DNA of 64,000 bases from Marivivens geojensis (lineage in GTDB: Bacteria > Pseudomonadota > Alphaproteobacteria > Rhodobacterales > Rhodobacteraceae), in NCBI RefSeq assembly GCF_023540835.1, contig NZ_JALKCU010000002.1, positions 310,001 to 374,000 of the forward strand. The letters run 5' to 3'. Numbering within the stretch: position 1 is the stretch's first letter; each line of letters opens with the position of its first letter. Positions 56,203-64,000 of the stretch are shown here, piece by piece. The notes under the pieces were generated by a model, which worked only from the letters and a program-made list of their open reading frames with translations, ran no database searches and was not told the origin of the DNA. Made by a program: the position numbers and the translations under genes.

Positions 56203-57093
56203 ATGAACGCGCAGATGGCCGCTAAGGTATCCGAAGGCAAAGGCTTTATCGCAGCTCTCGACCAGAGTGGCGGTTCGACCCCCAAGGCCCTGCGCCTCTA
56301 CGGTGTCGAAGAAAGCGAATACAACGGCGACGCCGAGATGTTCGACATGATCCACCAGATGCGGTCGCGGATCATCAAATCCCCGTCCTTCACCGGCGAA
56401 AAAATCGTCGGCGCAATCCTCTTTGAAATGACCATGGACCGCGACATCGACGGCACCCCGACCGCTGAATTCCTCTGGAATGCAAAATCGGTCGTGCCTT
56501 TCCTGAAAATCGACAAAGGGCTCGCAGACGAGGCAAACGGCGTTCAACTGATGAAACCGATGCCAGAGCTCGACACCCTTCTCGCCCGCGCCGTGACCAA
56601 AGGCATCTTTGGCACCAAGGAACGCTCTGTGATCAACGCCGCCAACGCCGAAGGCATCAAAGCCGTCGTCGCCCAACAGTTTGAAATCGGCATGCAGGTT
56701 CTTTCGCACGGTCTGATGCCGATCATCGAACCCGAAGTGAACATCACCATCGCCGACAAAGCCGAGGCTGAAGCCATCCTGCGCGACGAAATTCTCGCCC
56801 AGTTGGACGCTCTGCCCGCCGACAAACAGGTGATGCTGAAACTCTCGCTCCCTTCGGTCGAGAACTTCTACAAACCGCTCGTCGATCATCCCCGCGTGAT
56901 GAAAGTCGTCGCTCTCTCGGGGGGCTACTCCCGCAAGGACGCAAACGACCTCCTGTCGAAACAGACAGGCATGATCGCCTCCTTCTCGCGCGGCCTGACC
57001 GAAGGCCTCTCGGCCAAACAATCCGACGCGGAATTCGACGCCATGCTCGCCGCTTCGGTGGGCTCGATCTTTGAGGCTTCGGTCGCAGGTTAA
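56203..57093 (+). CDS. fda: Fructose-bisphosphate aldolase, class I
   Basis: Cleaves or forms fructose 1,6-bisphosphate. The 296-residue protein has FIAALDQSGGSTPKAL near the start and the Schiff-base region VPFLKIDKGLA near residue 105, with VALSGGYSRKDANDLLS in the C-terminal half, typical of bacterial class I enzymes (no metal-binding motif of class II). Two operators upstream are shared with the gap genes. Confidence 0.94.
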   Translation: MNAQMAAKVSEGKGFIAALDQSGGSTPKALRLYGVEESEYNGDAEMFDMIHQMRSRIIKSPSFTGEKIVGAILFEMTMDRDIDGTPTAEFLWNAKSVVPFLKIDKGLADEANGVQLMKPMPELDTLLARAVTKGIFGTKERSVINAANAEGIKAVVAQQFEIGMQVLSHGLMPIIEPEVNITIADKAEAEAILRDEILAQLDALPADKQVMLKLSLPSVENFYKPLVDHPRVMKVVALSGGYSRKDANDLLSKQTGMIASFSRGLTEGLSAKQSDAEFDAMLAASVGSIFEASVAG

Positions 57094-57103
57094 GTCCACA
57101 TCG

Positions 57104-57130
57104 GGGCGCCTTCGGGCGCCCTGTTTCTTT
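57104..57130 (+). terminator. Hairpin terminator after fda
   Basis: GGGCGCC-TTCG-GGCGCCC with a stable UUCG loop, followed by TGTTTCTTT. Confidence 0.75.
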
Positions 57131-57242
57131 CCTGACTCTACTCGAAAAAACTTTGTGAAATAACCCTTTGGGGGATTCACAAAGCGAATCAGATGTGCGA
57201 ATCTAGCGTCAACACCCGTCAGAGGTGATTTTGAGGCATGTT

Positions 57243-57545
57243 ATGAATCGCAGCGCACGGCCCGCCATGGGCTCTGTTATCTACTTCACGGTTTTGATCC
57301 TCCTGGGTCTCTATTTCACCTTTGCCGCTGTGCAGGGCGAATACGGTGTGTTCCGCCGTGCCGAAATCGATGCCCAAGCCCGCGAATTGCAGGCCGACCT
57401 CGACGCGCTGAATGTCGAAGTGGCACATATGCAAAACCTCACCCGCCGCCTTTCTGACACCTACCTCGACCTTGACCTGCTCGACGAACGCGCCCGCGAT
57501 GTGCTCGGCATGGTCCGCTCGGACGAGATCGTAATCACCCGATAA
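57243..57545 (+). CDS. Septum formation initiator (FtsB/DivIC) family protein
   Basis: A 100-residue single-pass membrane protein: short cytoplasmic N-terminus, membrane segment (VIYFTVLILLGLYFTFAAVQ), then a periplasmic coiled coil (RRAEIDAQARELQADLDALN) and the terminal DERARDVLGMVRSDEIV. This layout matches FtsB, the divisome protein that joins FtsL and FtsQ. The ATG at 57243 has GAGG upstream. It is 214 bp upstream of pdhA, a linkage seen in many Alphaproteobacteria. Confidence 0.88.
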   Translation: MNRSARPAMGSVIYFTVLILLGLYFTFAAVQGEYGVFRRAEIDAQARELQADLDALNVEVAHMQNLTRRLSDTYLDLDLLDERARDVLGMVRSDEIVITR

Positions 57546-57550
57546 TCCTG

Positions 57551-57610
57551 CCTTTGTGCCCCAAATATCCCGGGGGTGAAGGCGCAGCCGAGGGGGCAGA
57601 GCCCCTTTTT
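57551..57610. repeat. Dispersed intergenic repeat, copy 2
   Basis: Begins CCTTTGTGCC, continues CAAATATCCCGGGGGT as in copy 1, then GGCGCAGCC and GGGGGCAGAGCCCC. Similar elements are frequent between genes of Rhodobacteraceae as far as I recall. The tail can fold into a G/C hairpin followed by T's, so it may also terminate transcription. Confidence 0.7.
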
Positions 57611-57715
57611 CGCCCTTTGTTTACAGGGGCCTCACGCTGCCTTGCACGCGGTGCAACCCACCTATCCACCCCTGACCGATATTGACACTCGCTTTATAAA
57701 TCCCAATCCTGTATA

Positions 57716-57737
57716 GATAGTTTAACACTAAACTATC
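57716..57737 (+). promoter_or_regulatory. Perfect inverted repeat operator before pdhA
   Basis: GATAGTTTA-ACAC-TAAACTATC, nine-base perfect arms, 22 bp before the pdhA start. It follows a TTGACA at 57682-57687. The position and symmetry fit a repressor site controlling pdhABC; the regulator is unknown. Confidence 0.65.
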
Positions 57738-57759
57738 GCCATCACAGGACGGAGGACCT

Positions 57760-58749
57760 ATGGCCGCTAGAAAACCAGCCGCACAGGCAAACGTGTCCAA
57801 GGAAGAGCTGCTGAGCTACTACCGTGACATGCTTCTCATCCGCCGCTTCGAAGAAAAGGCCGGCCAGCTTTATGGCATGGGTCTTATCGGCGGCTTCTGT
57901 CACCTCTACATCGGTCAAGAAGCGGTCGTCGTCGGCCTCGAAGCTTGCACCAAAGAGGGCGACAAACGCGTCACCTCCTACCGCGACCACGGTCACATGC
58001 TCGCATGTGGCATGGATGCAAACGGTGTGATGGCAGAACTTACCGGCCGCGAAGGTGGCTACTCCAAAGGTAAGGGCGGCTCCATGCACATGTTCTCCAA
58101 GGAAAAGCACTTCTACGGCGGCCACGGCATCGTTGGCGCTCAGGTTCCGCTTGGTGCGGGTCTTGCTTTCTCGGACAAATACCGTGGCAACGACAACGTC
58201 ACCTTCGCGTACTTCGGCGATGGCGCTGCGAACCAAGGTCAGGTCTACGAGACCTACAACATGGCAGAACTCTGGGACCTTCCGGTGATCTTCGTCATCG
58301 AAAACAACCAATACGCCATGGGCACCTCTGTTGCTCGTTCGACCAAATCGACCTCGCTCTACGGTCGCGGCGAAGCTTACGGCATCAAAGGCGAAGAAGT
58401 TGACGGCATGTCCGTCCTCGCCGTCAAAGAAGCTGGCGAGCGTGCTGTTGCTCACTGTCGCGCAGGCAAAGGCCCCTACATCCTAGAGGTCAAAACCTAC
58501 CGCTACCGTGGCCACTCCATGTCGGACCCTGCGAAATACCGGACCCGCGAAGAAGTGCAGAAAATGCGCGAAGAGCGTGACCCGATCGAACAGATCCGCG
58601 CCATGTTGCTCACCGGCAGCCACGCCTCCGAAGACGATCTGAAGAAGATCGACAAGGAAATCAAAGACATCGTGAACGAGTCCGCCGAATTCGCGAAAAC
58701 CAGCCCGGAACCGGCTCTTGATGAGCTGTGGACCGATATTTACGCGTAA
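57760..58749 (+). CDS. pdhA: Pyruvate dehydrogenase E1 component alpha subunit
   Basis: Decarboxylates pyruvate with thiamine diphosphate, with PdhB. The 329-residue protein has RRFEEKAGQLYGMGLIGGFC near the start, YRDHGHMLACGMD, the TPP motif GDGAANQGQVYE..ENNQYAMGT near residue 155, and YRYRGHSMSDPAKYR. It opens pdhABC (22 and 12 bp gaps). Confidence 0.97.
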   Translation: MAARKPAAQANVSKEELLSYYRDMLLIRRFEEKAGQLYGMGLIGGFCHLYIGQEAVVVGLEACTKEGDKRVTSYRDHGHMLACGMDANGVMAELTGREGGYSKGKGGSMHMFSKEKHFYGGHGIVGAQVPLGAGLAFSDKYRGNDNVTFAYFGDGAANQGQVYETYNMAELWDLPVIFVIENNQYAMGTSVARSTKSTSLYGRGEAYGIKGEEVDGMSVLAVKEAGERAVAHCRAGKGPYILEVKTYRYRGHSMSDPAKYRTREEVQKMREERDPIEQIRAMLLTGSHASEDDLKKIDKEIKDIVNESAEFAKTSPEPALDELWTDIYA

Positions 58750-58770
58750 GATCGAGGGAGGACTTTACTC

Positions 58771-60135
58771 ATGGCAACCGAAATTCTCATGCCCGCCCTC
58801 TCTCCGACGATGGAAGAAGGCACTCTGGCCAAATGGCTGAAAAAAGAGGGCGACACCATTTCTGCGGGTGACATCATCGCAGAGATCGAAACCGACAAAG
58901 CAACGATGGAATTCGAGGCCGTCGACGAAGGCATCATGGGCAAAATCCTGATCGCTGAAGGCACCGAAAACGTCAAAGTGAACACCCCGATTGCTGTTCT
59001 CGTTGAAGACGGCGAAGAGGTTCCTGCGGACGCTGGCCAATCGGCTCCTGCGGCCGAGGCTGCACCTGCTGTTGCAGCGGCCCCTGCCCCTGCGGCAGCC
59101 GCGCCTGCGGCACCAAAGGTCGACCAGTCCCCTGACTGGCCCGAAGGCACCCCGATGAAAACCCAAACCGTCCGCGAAGCTCTGCGTGACGCGATGGCCG
59201 AAGAAATGCGTCGCGACCCCGACGTGTTCCTCATGGGTGAAGAAGTTGGCGAATACCAAGGTGCCTACAAAATTTCCCAAGGGATGCTGGACGAATTTGG
59301 CTCTAAGCGCGTCATCGACACGCCGATCACCGAACACGGCTTTGCAGGGATCGCAACGGGTGCTGCATTCGGCGGTCTGAAACCGATCGTCGAATTCATG
59401 ACCTTCAACTTTGCAATGCAGGCCATCGACCACATCATCAACTCTGCAGCTAAGACGCTCTATATGTCGGGCGGTCAGATGGGGGCGCCGATGGTGTTCC
59501 GTGGCCCGAACGGTGCAGCGGCTCGTGTGGGCGCACAGCACTCGCAGGACTACGCTGCATGGTATGCGCAAATCCCTGGCCTCAAGGTCGTCATGCCCTA
59601 CTCGGCTGCGGACTACAAAGGTCTGATGAAACAGGCGATCCGCGATCCGAACCCTGTGATCTTCCTCGAAAACGAAATCCTCTACGGTAAATCCTTCGAG
59701 GTTCCTGTGCTCGACGATTTCACCATTCCGTTCGGCAAGGCCAAAGTCTGCCGCTCTGGCAATGACGTGACCATCGTGTCCTTCGGCATAGGCATGACCT
59801 ACGCCCTCGAAGCCGCTGAAAAGCTGGCCGAAGACGGCATCGACGCCGAAGTCATCGACCTGCGCACCCTGCGTCCGTTGGACTACGACACCGTGATTGC
59901 TTCGGTGATGAAGACCAACCGCATGGTCACAGTCGAAGAAGGCTGGCCCGTCGGCTCTATCGGCAACCACCTGTCGGCCTATGTGATGACACACGCGTTC
60001 GATTACCTCGACGCGCCTGTTCTGAACTGCACCGGCAAGGACGTTCCGATGCCCTACGCCGCAAACCTCGAAAAGCACGCTCTTGTCACCACGGCCGAAG
60101 TCATCGACGCCGTGAAGCAAGTCACCTACCGCTAA
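58771..60135 (+). CDS. pdhB: Pyruvate dehydrogenase E1 component beta subunit with lipoyl domain
   Basis: Partner of PdhA. The 454-residue protein is a fusion: residues 1-80 are a lipoyl domain with the lipoylated lysine in [17 protein letters not shown], residues about 85-120 an Ala/Pro linker, and residues about 130-454 the E1-beta core ([53 protein letters not shown]). The lipoyl domain is nearly the same as that of PdhC downstream. This architecture is known in Alphaproteobacteria. Confidence 0.97.
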   Translation: MATEILMPALSPTMEEGTLAKWLKKEGDTISAGDIIAEIETDKATMEFEAVDEGIMGKILIAEGTENVKVNTPIAVLVEDGEEVPADAGQSAPAAEAAPAVAAAPAPAAAAPAAPKVDQSPDWPEGTPMKTQTVREALRDAMAEEMRRDPDVFLMGEEVGEYQGAYKISQGMLDEFGSKRVIDTPITEHGFAGIATGAAFGGLKPIVEFMTFNFAMQAIDHIINSAAKTLYMSGGQMGAPMVFRGPNGAAARVGAQHSQDYAAWYAQIPGLKVVMPYSAADYKGLMKQAIRDPNPVIFLENEILYGKSFEVPVLDDFTIPFGKAKVCRSGNDVTIVSFGIGMTYALEAAEKLAEDGIDAEVIDLRTLRPLDYDTVIASVMKTNRMVTVEEGWPVGSIGNHLSAYVMTHAFDYLDAPVLNCTGKDVPMPYAANLEKHALVTTAEVIDAVKQVTYR

Positions 60136-60147
60136 GGAGACAGAGAA

Positions 60148-61443
60148 ATGGCTACAGAAATTCTCATGCCCGCCCTGTCCCCCACGATGGAGGAAGGCAC
60201 GCTGGCCAAATGGCTGGTCAAAGAGGGTGACGAAGTAAAATCGGGCGACATCATCGCCGAGATCGAAACCGACAAAGCCACCATGGAATTCGAAGCCGTG
60301 GACGAAGGCATCGTTGGTAAGATCGTCATCGCCGAGGGCACAGAAGGCGTAAAGGTTAACACCCTGATCGCAATCCTCGTCGAAGAAGGCGAAGAGGTTC
60401 CTGCAGCAGGCGCGTCTGCACCTGCTGCGGCGCCTGCGGCTGCGGCCCCTGTTGCGGCGGCTGAACCTGCTGCTGCGGCACCTGCCCCAGCAGCGCCTGT
60501 CAAAGACGGTAACCGCGTCTTTGCATCGCCGCTCGCACGTCGCATCGCAGAACAGAAAGGTCTCGACCTTTCTGCCATCGCTGGCTCTGGCCCGCGTGGT
60601 CGTATCGTGAAATCGGACGTCGAAGGTGCAACCGCAGCACCCAAAGCGGCCGCTCCCGCTGCTGCGACCGAGGCACCCAAGGCTGCGGCCCCTGCCGCTG
60701 CCATGGCCCAAGGCCCGTCCACCGATGCCGTGCTCAAAATGTACGAAGGCACCGATTTCGAGGAAGTCAAACTCGACGGTATGCGCAAAACCATCGCTGC
60801 CCGCCTCACCGAGGCAAAGCAGTCGGTTCCGCACTTCTACCTGCGCCGCGACATCGAACTGGACGACCTGCTTGCCTTCCGCGCGCAGCTCAATGCGAAA
60901 CTCGGCGACCGTGGCGTCAAACTTTCTGTCAACGATTTCATCATCAAAGCCTGCGCATTGGCTCTGCAACAAATCCCAGAAGCGAACGCTGTTTGGGCTG
61001 GCGACCGCGTGCTGAAGTTCAAGAACTCTGACGTGGCTGTGGCTGTTGCGATCGAAGGCGGCTTGTTCACTCCGGTTCTCAAGAACTCTGACAGCAAATC
61101 GCTCTCGGCTCTGTCGGCAGAAATGAAAGACCTCGCCAAACGTGCCCGCGACCGCAAACTCGCGCCGCATGAATATCAGGGTGGCTCCTTCGCGATCTCC
61201 AACCTCGGCATGTTCGGCATCGACAACTTCGACGCCATCATCAACCCGCCGCACTCTGGCATCCTCGCCGTTGGCGCGGGCGTTAAGAAACCAGTGGTTG
61301 GCGCGGACGACCAGATCAAAGTGGCGACAGTCATGTCCGTCACCCTCTCCGTTGACCACCGCGTGATCGACGGCGCACTGGGCGCACAACTTCTCGAGGC
61401 GATCAAAGCGAACCTCGAAAACCCGATTGCAATGCTGGCCTAA
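60148..61443 (+). CDS. pdhC: Dihydrolipoyllysine-residue acetyltransferase (E2) of pyruvate dehydrogenase
   Basis: Transfers acetyl from lipoate to CoA and forms the complex core. The 431-residue protein has one lipoyl domain ([13 protein letters not shown] near residue 45), an Ala/Pro linker, the E1/E3-binding domain ([20 protein letters not shown] near residue 128, [14 protein letters not shown]), a second linker, and the catalytic domain ending in [20 protein letters not shown] with the catalytic His. It ends at a strong terminator. Confidence 0.97.
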   Translation: MATEILMPALSPTMEEGTLAKWLVKEGDEVKSGDIIAEIETDKATMEFEAVDEGIVGKIVIAEGTEGVKVNTLIAILVEEGEEVPAAGASAPAAAPAAAAPVAAAEPAAAAPAPAAPVKDGNRVFASPLARRIAEQKGLDLSAIAGSGPRGRIVKSDVEGATAAPKAAAPAAATEAPKAAAPAAAMAQGPSTDAVLKMYEGTDFEEVKLDGMRKTIAARLTEAKQSVPHFYLRRDIELDDLLAFRAQLNAKLGDRGVKLSVNDFIIKACALALQQIPEANAVWAGDRVLKFKNSDVAVAVAIEGGLFTPVLKNSDSKSLSALSAEMKDLAKRARDRKLAPHEYQGGSFAISNLGMFGIDNFDAIINPPHSGILAVGAGVKKPVVGADDQIKVATVMSVTLSVDHRVIDGALGAQLLEAIKANLENPIAMLA

Positions 61444-61462
61444 TCAGCAGTCTATCGAAACG

Positions 61463-61493
61463 AAAACGCCCCCGACTTCGGGGGCGTTTTTTT
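61463..61493 (+). terminator. Intrinsic terminator after pdhC
   Basis: AAAACGCCCCCG-ACTT-CGGGGGCGTTTT, followed by more T. Confidence 0.94.
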
Positions 61494-61998
61494 ATGGAGC
61501 GGGCCGATCATCCAAGGTCAATTGCAGGAACAACATATCCAGCCATCGCCCGAATTTCTTACCGACTTGCGGCATCCGCGCGACCTCTACAAATCCCATG
61601 CGTTCGTGCAAGCGGACGGACCCTGTGTTCCCCGCCTCAACACTCGCGATCATCGCATGGAGCCCCTGTTCCCGTGCCCGATCAATGATCGCCTGCATCA
61701 GTTTCGGCCCCAATCCCTGCCCCTGAAATTCAGGGAGCAGATAGACCGAATGTTCGACCGTGAGGTCATAGCCATCCTTGCCGCGAAACGTGCCGTAGGT
61801 GGAATACCCCGCCGCCACGCCGTCGACCTCTCCGACAAACACAGGGAACCCCGCCGCGCGACGGTCTGCCAGAAACGCCAGACGGTTTGCCTCATCCACG
61901 AGGATATCCGTCCACAGTGCGGTGCCGTTCAAAACTTCATGGTTATAAATCTGCGTGAGAAAGCCCGCATCGGCATCGGTCGCATCGCGAATGATCAT
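61492..61998 (-). CDS. GNAT acetyltransferase, phosphinothricin acetyltransferase type
   Basis: A 168-residue GNAT enzyme. MIIRDATDADAGFLTQIYNH at the start, VEHSVYLLPEFQGQGLGPKL as the acetyl-CoA motif A (R/Q-x-x-G-x-G/A), and SVEAGNTGSVRLHERMGFVE match the PAT/YncA family. It acetylates an amino group of a small molecule or amino-acid analogue; the natural substrate is unknown. Confidence 0.9.
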   Translation of the reverse strand: MIIRDATDADAGFLTQIYNHEVLNGTALWTDILVDEANRLAFLADRRAAGFPVFVGEVDGVAAGYSTYGTFRGKDGYDLTVEHSVYLLPEFQGQGLGPKLMQAIIDRAREQGLHAMIASVEAGNTGSVRLHERMGFVEVARMPQVGKKFGRWLDMLFLQLTLDDRPAP

Positions 61999-62146
61999 CT
62001 GGTGTCTCCGTCATTTGCCCGAACTGAACCCCGATTTCATCGCCCCTGCAAGGGCAAGTGAAAAACATTTCAACTCTTTGATCTATCGCAAGGTTTACCC
62101 TCTCCAGACTGCTATGCATCTGGGGACACATCAAATGAGGCGCGAC

Positions 62147-62494
62147 ATGGACTGGAAAGACTACCTAGCCAACACCACCAAATTCACCAAAGACTTCCGC
62201 AAGGCCCAACCTGACGTCGGTAAGGCCTTTACCGATATGCACCGCGCGGTCCTGCATGACGGCGCGCTGTCGGTAAAACACAAGGAATTACAAGCCATTG
62301 TCGTGGGCATCGTGACCCATTGCGCCGATTGCATCGGCTTCCACCTACAGGGCGCTGTCCGCGCAGGGGCCACCCGCGCAGAGCTCGAAGAAACGATCGC
62401 AACCTGCATCCTGATGGGCGGCGGACCTGCGTATATGTATGGAATGAAGGCTCTAGAAGCCTATGACCAACTGGTGGGCGAAGGAGAGGGTTAA
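62147..62494 (+). CDS. Carboxymuconolactone decarboxylase/AhpD-family protein
   Basis: A 115-residue helical protein with the AhpD-type redox motif THCADCIGFHL (CxxC-x3-H) near residue 60, preceded by KHKELQAIVVGI. It is probably a thiol peroxidase-like or antioxidant protein rather than a true decarboxylase. The ATG at 62147 has GAGG six bases upstream; ATGs at 62114 and 62135 lack that. Its end overlaps cysE by 4 bp in convergent orientation. Confidence 0.87.
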   Translation: MDWKDYLANTTKFTKDFRKAQPDVGKAFTDMHRAVLHDGALSVKHKELQAIVVGIVTHCADCIGFHLQGAVRAGATRAELEETIATCILMGGGPAYMYGMKALEAYDQLVGEGEG

Positions 62495-63309
62495 CCCTCT
62501 CCCATGCACTTTTTCAGCAGTTGATCCATCGAAACGGAGGGCTGGTCACATCCAGCTTCTCCGACGATCTTGGCGGGGACACCCGCCACGGTCTTGCAGC
62601 ATGGCACATCGTTCAGAACAACCGATCCAGCGGCGATACGACTGCGATCCCCGATCTTAATGTTGCCCAGCACAGACGCCCCAGCGCCGATCAGAACACC
62701 ATCACCGATTTTCGGGTGACGATCTTCGTCCTCTTTGCCCGTGCCGCCCAGCGTCACGGTATGCAGGATCGACACGTTATCACCAACGACCGCCGTTTCA
62801 CCGATCACGATGGAATGGGCATGGTCGATCATGATCCCACGCCCGATACGGGCTGCAGGGTGAATATCGACGCCAAAGGTTTCAGAGATGCGCATCTGTA
62901 GGAAATACGCCATGTCCTTGCGCCCCTGCTGCCAGAGATAATGGCCCAAACGATAGGCCTGAACCGCCTGATACCCCTTAAAATAAAGGAGAGGATGCAG
63001 GAAACGGTGGCACGCAGGGTCACGTTCGTAGGTCGCAACCAGATCCGCACGGGCCGCAGCGGTCAGATCGGGTTCAGCCTCATAGGCATCATCCGCGATC
63101 TCGCGCAGCAATTGTTCCGACATCTCAGCCGACGCCAGCTTCATCGACACGCGATAGGCCAGTGCATCTTCGAACCGATGATGATGGAGGATACATTGGT
63201 GCAGCAGGCTCCCCATCAGAGGTTCGCTTTTGATCGCGTCCTCTGCTTCCGAACAGATACGGTCCCAGACGGGATCGATTTCAGCCAGTTTAGATTTCGG
63301 GTTTGCCAT
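62491..63309 (-). CDS. cysE: Serine O-acetyltransferase
   Basis: First step of cysteine synthesis. The 272-residue protein has the N-terminal helical domain (LMGSLLHQCILHHHRFEDAL) and the C-terminal left-handed beta helix with hexapeptide repeats (RIGRGIMIDHAHSIVIGETA, GDNVSILHTVTLGGTGKE, IGDGVLIGAGASVLGNIKIG), including the catalytic Asp-His. It lies 81 bp from a small conserved gene in the same direction. Confidence 0.96.
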   Translation of the reverse strand: MANPKSKLAEIDPVWDRICSEAEDAIKSEPLMGSLLHQCILHHHRFEDALAYRVSMKLASAEMSEQLLREIADDAYEAEPDLTAAARADLVATYERDPACHRFLHPLLYFKGYQAVQAYRLGHYLWQQGRKDMAYFLQMRISETFGVDIHPAARIGRGIMIDHAHSIVIGETAVVGDNVSILHTVTLGGTGKEDEDRHPKIGDGVLIGAGASVLGNIKIGDRSRIAAGSVVLNDVPCCKTVAGVPAKIVGEAGCDQPSVSMDQLLKKCMGEG

Positions 63310-63389
63310 GGTCAGGCTCCTGCGTTTTCTCGCGTCAGACTACCCTACTTAGGGCATTTCGTCCAAGAATAAACCCGTGATCGACCATA

Positions 63390-63683
63390 TCACCGATTTT
63401 GATGACGCGACGCGATATAGGTTTGCAGCAAAACACTTAACGCCTCGTGGAACCCTTCTGGGGTTGGGTAGCGGATGGGTGCACGGGGCAATCGGATGGC
63501 GCGGTCATGGAGCGTCCCGTTGCCCCAGTCAGGATGCGCCCGCCCCGTGCGTTTGCGGTATTTGTCGGCAATGTGCGCCTGCGCGATCATCGTGGCAGCG
63601 AGGTCTGGCCAATCGCAGTCAGGGCACGCCAGCAATGCCCGCGCCCCCTGTTCGAGGTCAGCCAGCAACACCGCCCGCATCAT
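63390..63683 (-). CDS. Small conserved Rhodobacteraceae protein next to GTA tail gene
   Basis: A 97-residue, helical, cytosolic-looking protein. A recognisable segment is IADKYRKRTGRAHPDWGNGTL, which I recall in homologues beside GTA clusters of this family, but the function is unknown. The ATG at 63683 overlaps the stop of the preceding GTA-like gene (ATGA), so it belongs to that transcript. Confidence 0.7.
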   Translation of the reverse strand: MMRAVLLADLEQGARALLACPDCDWPDLAATMIAQAHIADKYRKRTGRAHPDWGNGTLHDRAIRLPRAPIRYPTPEGFHEALSVLLQTYIASRHQNR

Positions 63684-64000
63684 GCCACCCAAAGCGACCG
63701 ATACGACCCCGCGCCATACCGATCCGACAATTGCGCGACCTGCACGGTGTAGCCCGCCGTGACACCATCCGCCGCTTTATCAGCCGCCGAATAGGTGAAC
63801 TCTGGCGCGGTCACGATCACCTCGCGTTTCAGATCACCCGCCGCAAAGATACGCACCACATAGGCTTCGCGATCCTCGCCCAAGGGCACCTCTGCCGCGT
63901 CCCAGCTATCGCCATCGACCCGCGTCCGCCGAACCCACGTCGTTACATCCCCAGTCGAGGTCAGATGACACACAGGATAAGGCCTTAGCCCTACACCCGC
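63680..64000 (-). CDS. C-terminus of a GTA/phage tail host-specificity (gp15, megatron-like) protein, partial
   Basis: An open frame enters from the right edge and stops at 63680, giving 106 residues. The segment GLRPYPVCHL, then VRRTRVDGDSWDAAEVPLGE, REAYVVRI and the end VAQLSDRYGAGSYRSLWVA, matches my recollection of the C-terminal domain of the large last protein of Rhodobacterales GTA clusters. The preceding 1,000 or more residues lie outside the window, so the assignment rests on this short end only. An internal GTG at 63973 is not the true start. Confidence 0.6.
   Translation of the reverse strand, partial: AGVGLRPYPVCHLTSTGDVTTWVRRTRVDGDSWDAAEVPLGEDREAYVVRIFAAGDLKREVIVTAPEFTYSAADKAADGVTAGYTVQVAQLSDRYGAGSYRSLWVA

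Noticed and set aside
58765-61389. 874-codon open frame antisense to pdhB and pdhC
   Set aside because: Codon-bias artefact over two certain genes; low-complexity Arg/Gly/His-rich translation.
1-64000. CRISPR arrays, rRNA genes, complete insertion sequences
   Set aside because: No regularly spaced repeats, no rRNA-like stretch and no intact transposase were seen on either strand.

Overview
The window looks like a chromosomal segment of an alphaproteobacterium of the Rhodobacteraceae (Roseobacter group). The evidence is fairly GC-rich coding sequence, a cobalamin-dependent class II ribonucleotide reductase, a lipoyl-bearing PdhB, a cytochrome c maturation (system I) operon, an alphaproteobacterial SOS box (GAAC-N7-GAAC) at lexA, and gene transfer agent (GTA)-type lysis genes. 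No sequence search was possible; family calls rest on motifs and memory of the families.

Layout. 1-3.2 kb: 3'-truncated nrdJ on the minus strand. 3.8-8.1 kb: an Lrp/AsnC regulator followed by a three-gene catabolic cluster (GcvT/DmdA-like protein, crotonase, acyl-CoA synthetase). 8.2-12.8 kb: an accessory, partly decayed stretch with an AraC regulator and likely operator, a lipoprotein, a broken SDR gene, a DUF4386-like membrane protein, a TniQ-like remnant and tRNA-Pro(UGG). 12.9-20.3 kb: housekeeping genes (DUF192, double cold-shock protein, pdxH, fabI, LysE-type exporter, gpt, PpiD-like foldase, trpE). 20.3-22.9 kb: minus-strand nuclease, rpiB and a divergent deacetylase. 23.0-28.8 kb: an overlapping chain trpG-trpD-trpC-moaC-[GIY-YIG]-moeA, then lexA with its own SOS promoter. 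28.8-33.7 kb: comEC (minus), gltX, gltA. 33.7-41.7 kb: a long minus-strand block: lysophospholipid acyltransferase, murI, argC, ccmE, a three-gene GTA/phage-type lysis cassette, ccmF, ccmH and a PaaG-like crotonase. 42-50 kb: LysR regulator, a candidate sRNA, purL, BolA/Grx4, zapA and a coiled-coil partner, tkt. 50-61.5 kb: central carbon genes gap1, gap2, pgk, fda, a DivIC-like gene and pdhABC. 61.5-64 kb: acetyltransferase, AhpD-like protein, cysE, a small conserved protein and the C-terminus of what looks like the last tail gene of a GTA cluster running off the right edge.

How the parts fit. The gap1, gap2, pgk and fda upstream regions share a palindrome of the type G(T/A)TA-N-CG-N-(T/C)A(A/T)C, which points to one LacI-type regulator (CceR-like) switching glycolysis and gluconeogenesis. 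gap1 lacks the NAD-specifying Asp and resembles the NADP/gluconeogenic GapB type; gap2 keeps it. The GTA lysis cassette sits inside the ccm operon, and the endolysin ribosome-binding site is buried in a hairpin. The right edge carries the probable 3' end of the main GTA cluster, and lexA and comEC, which in Rhodobacter bear on GTA production and uptake, are in the same window.

Most other long ORFs, including several over 600 codons, are antisense shadows of these genes.
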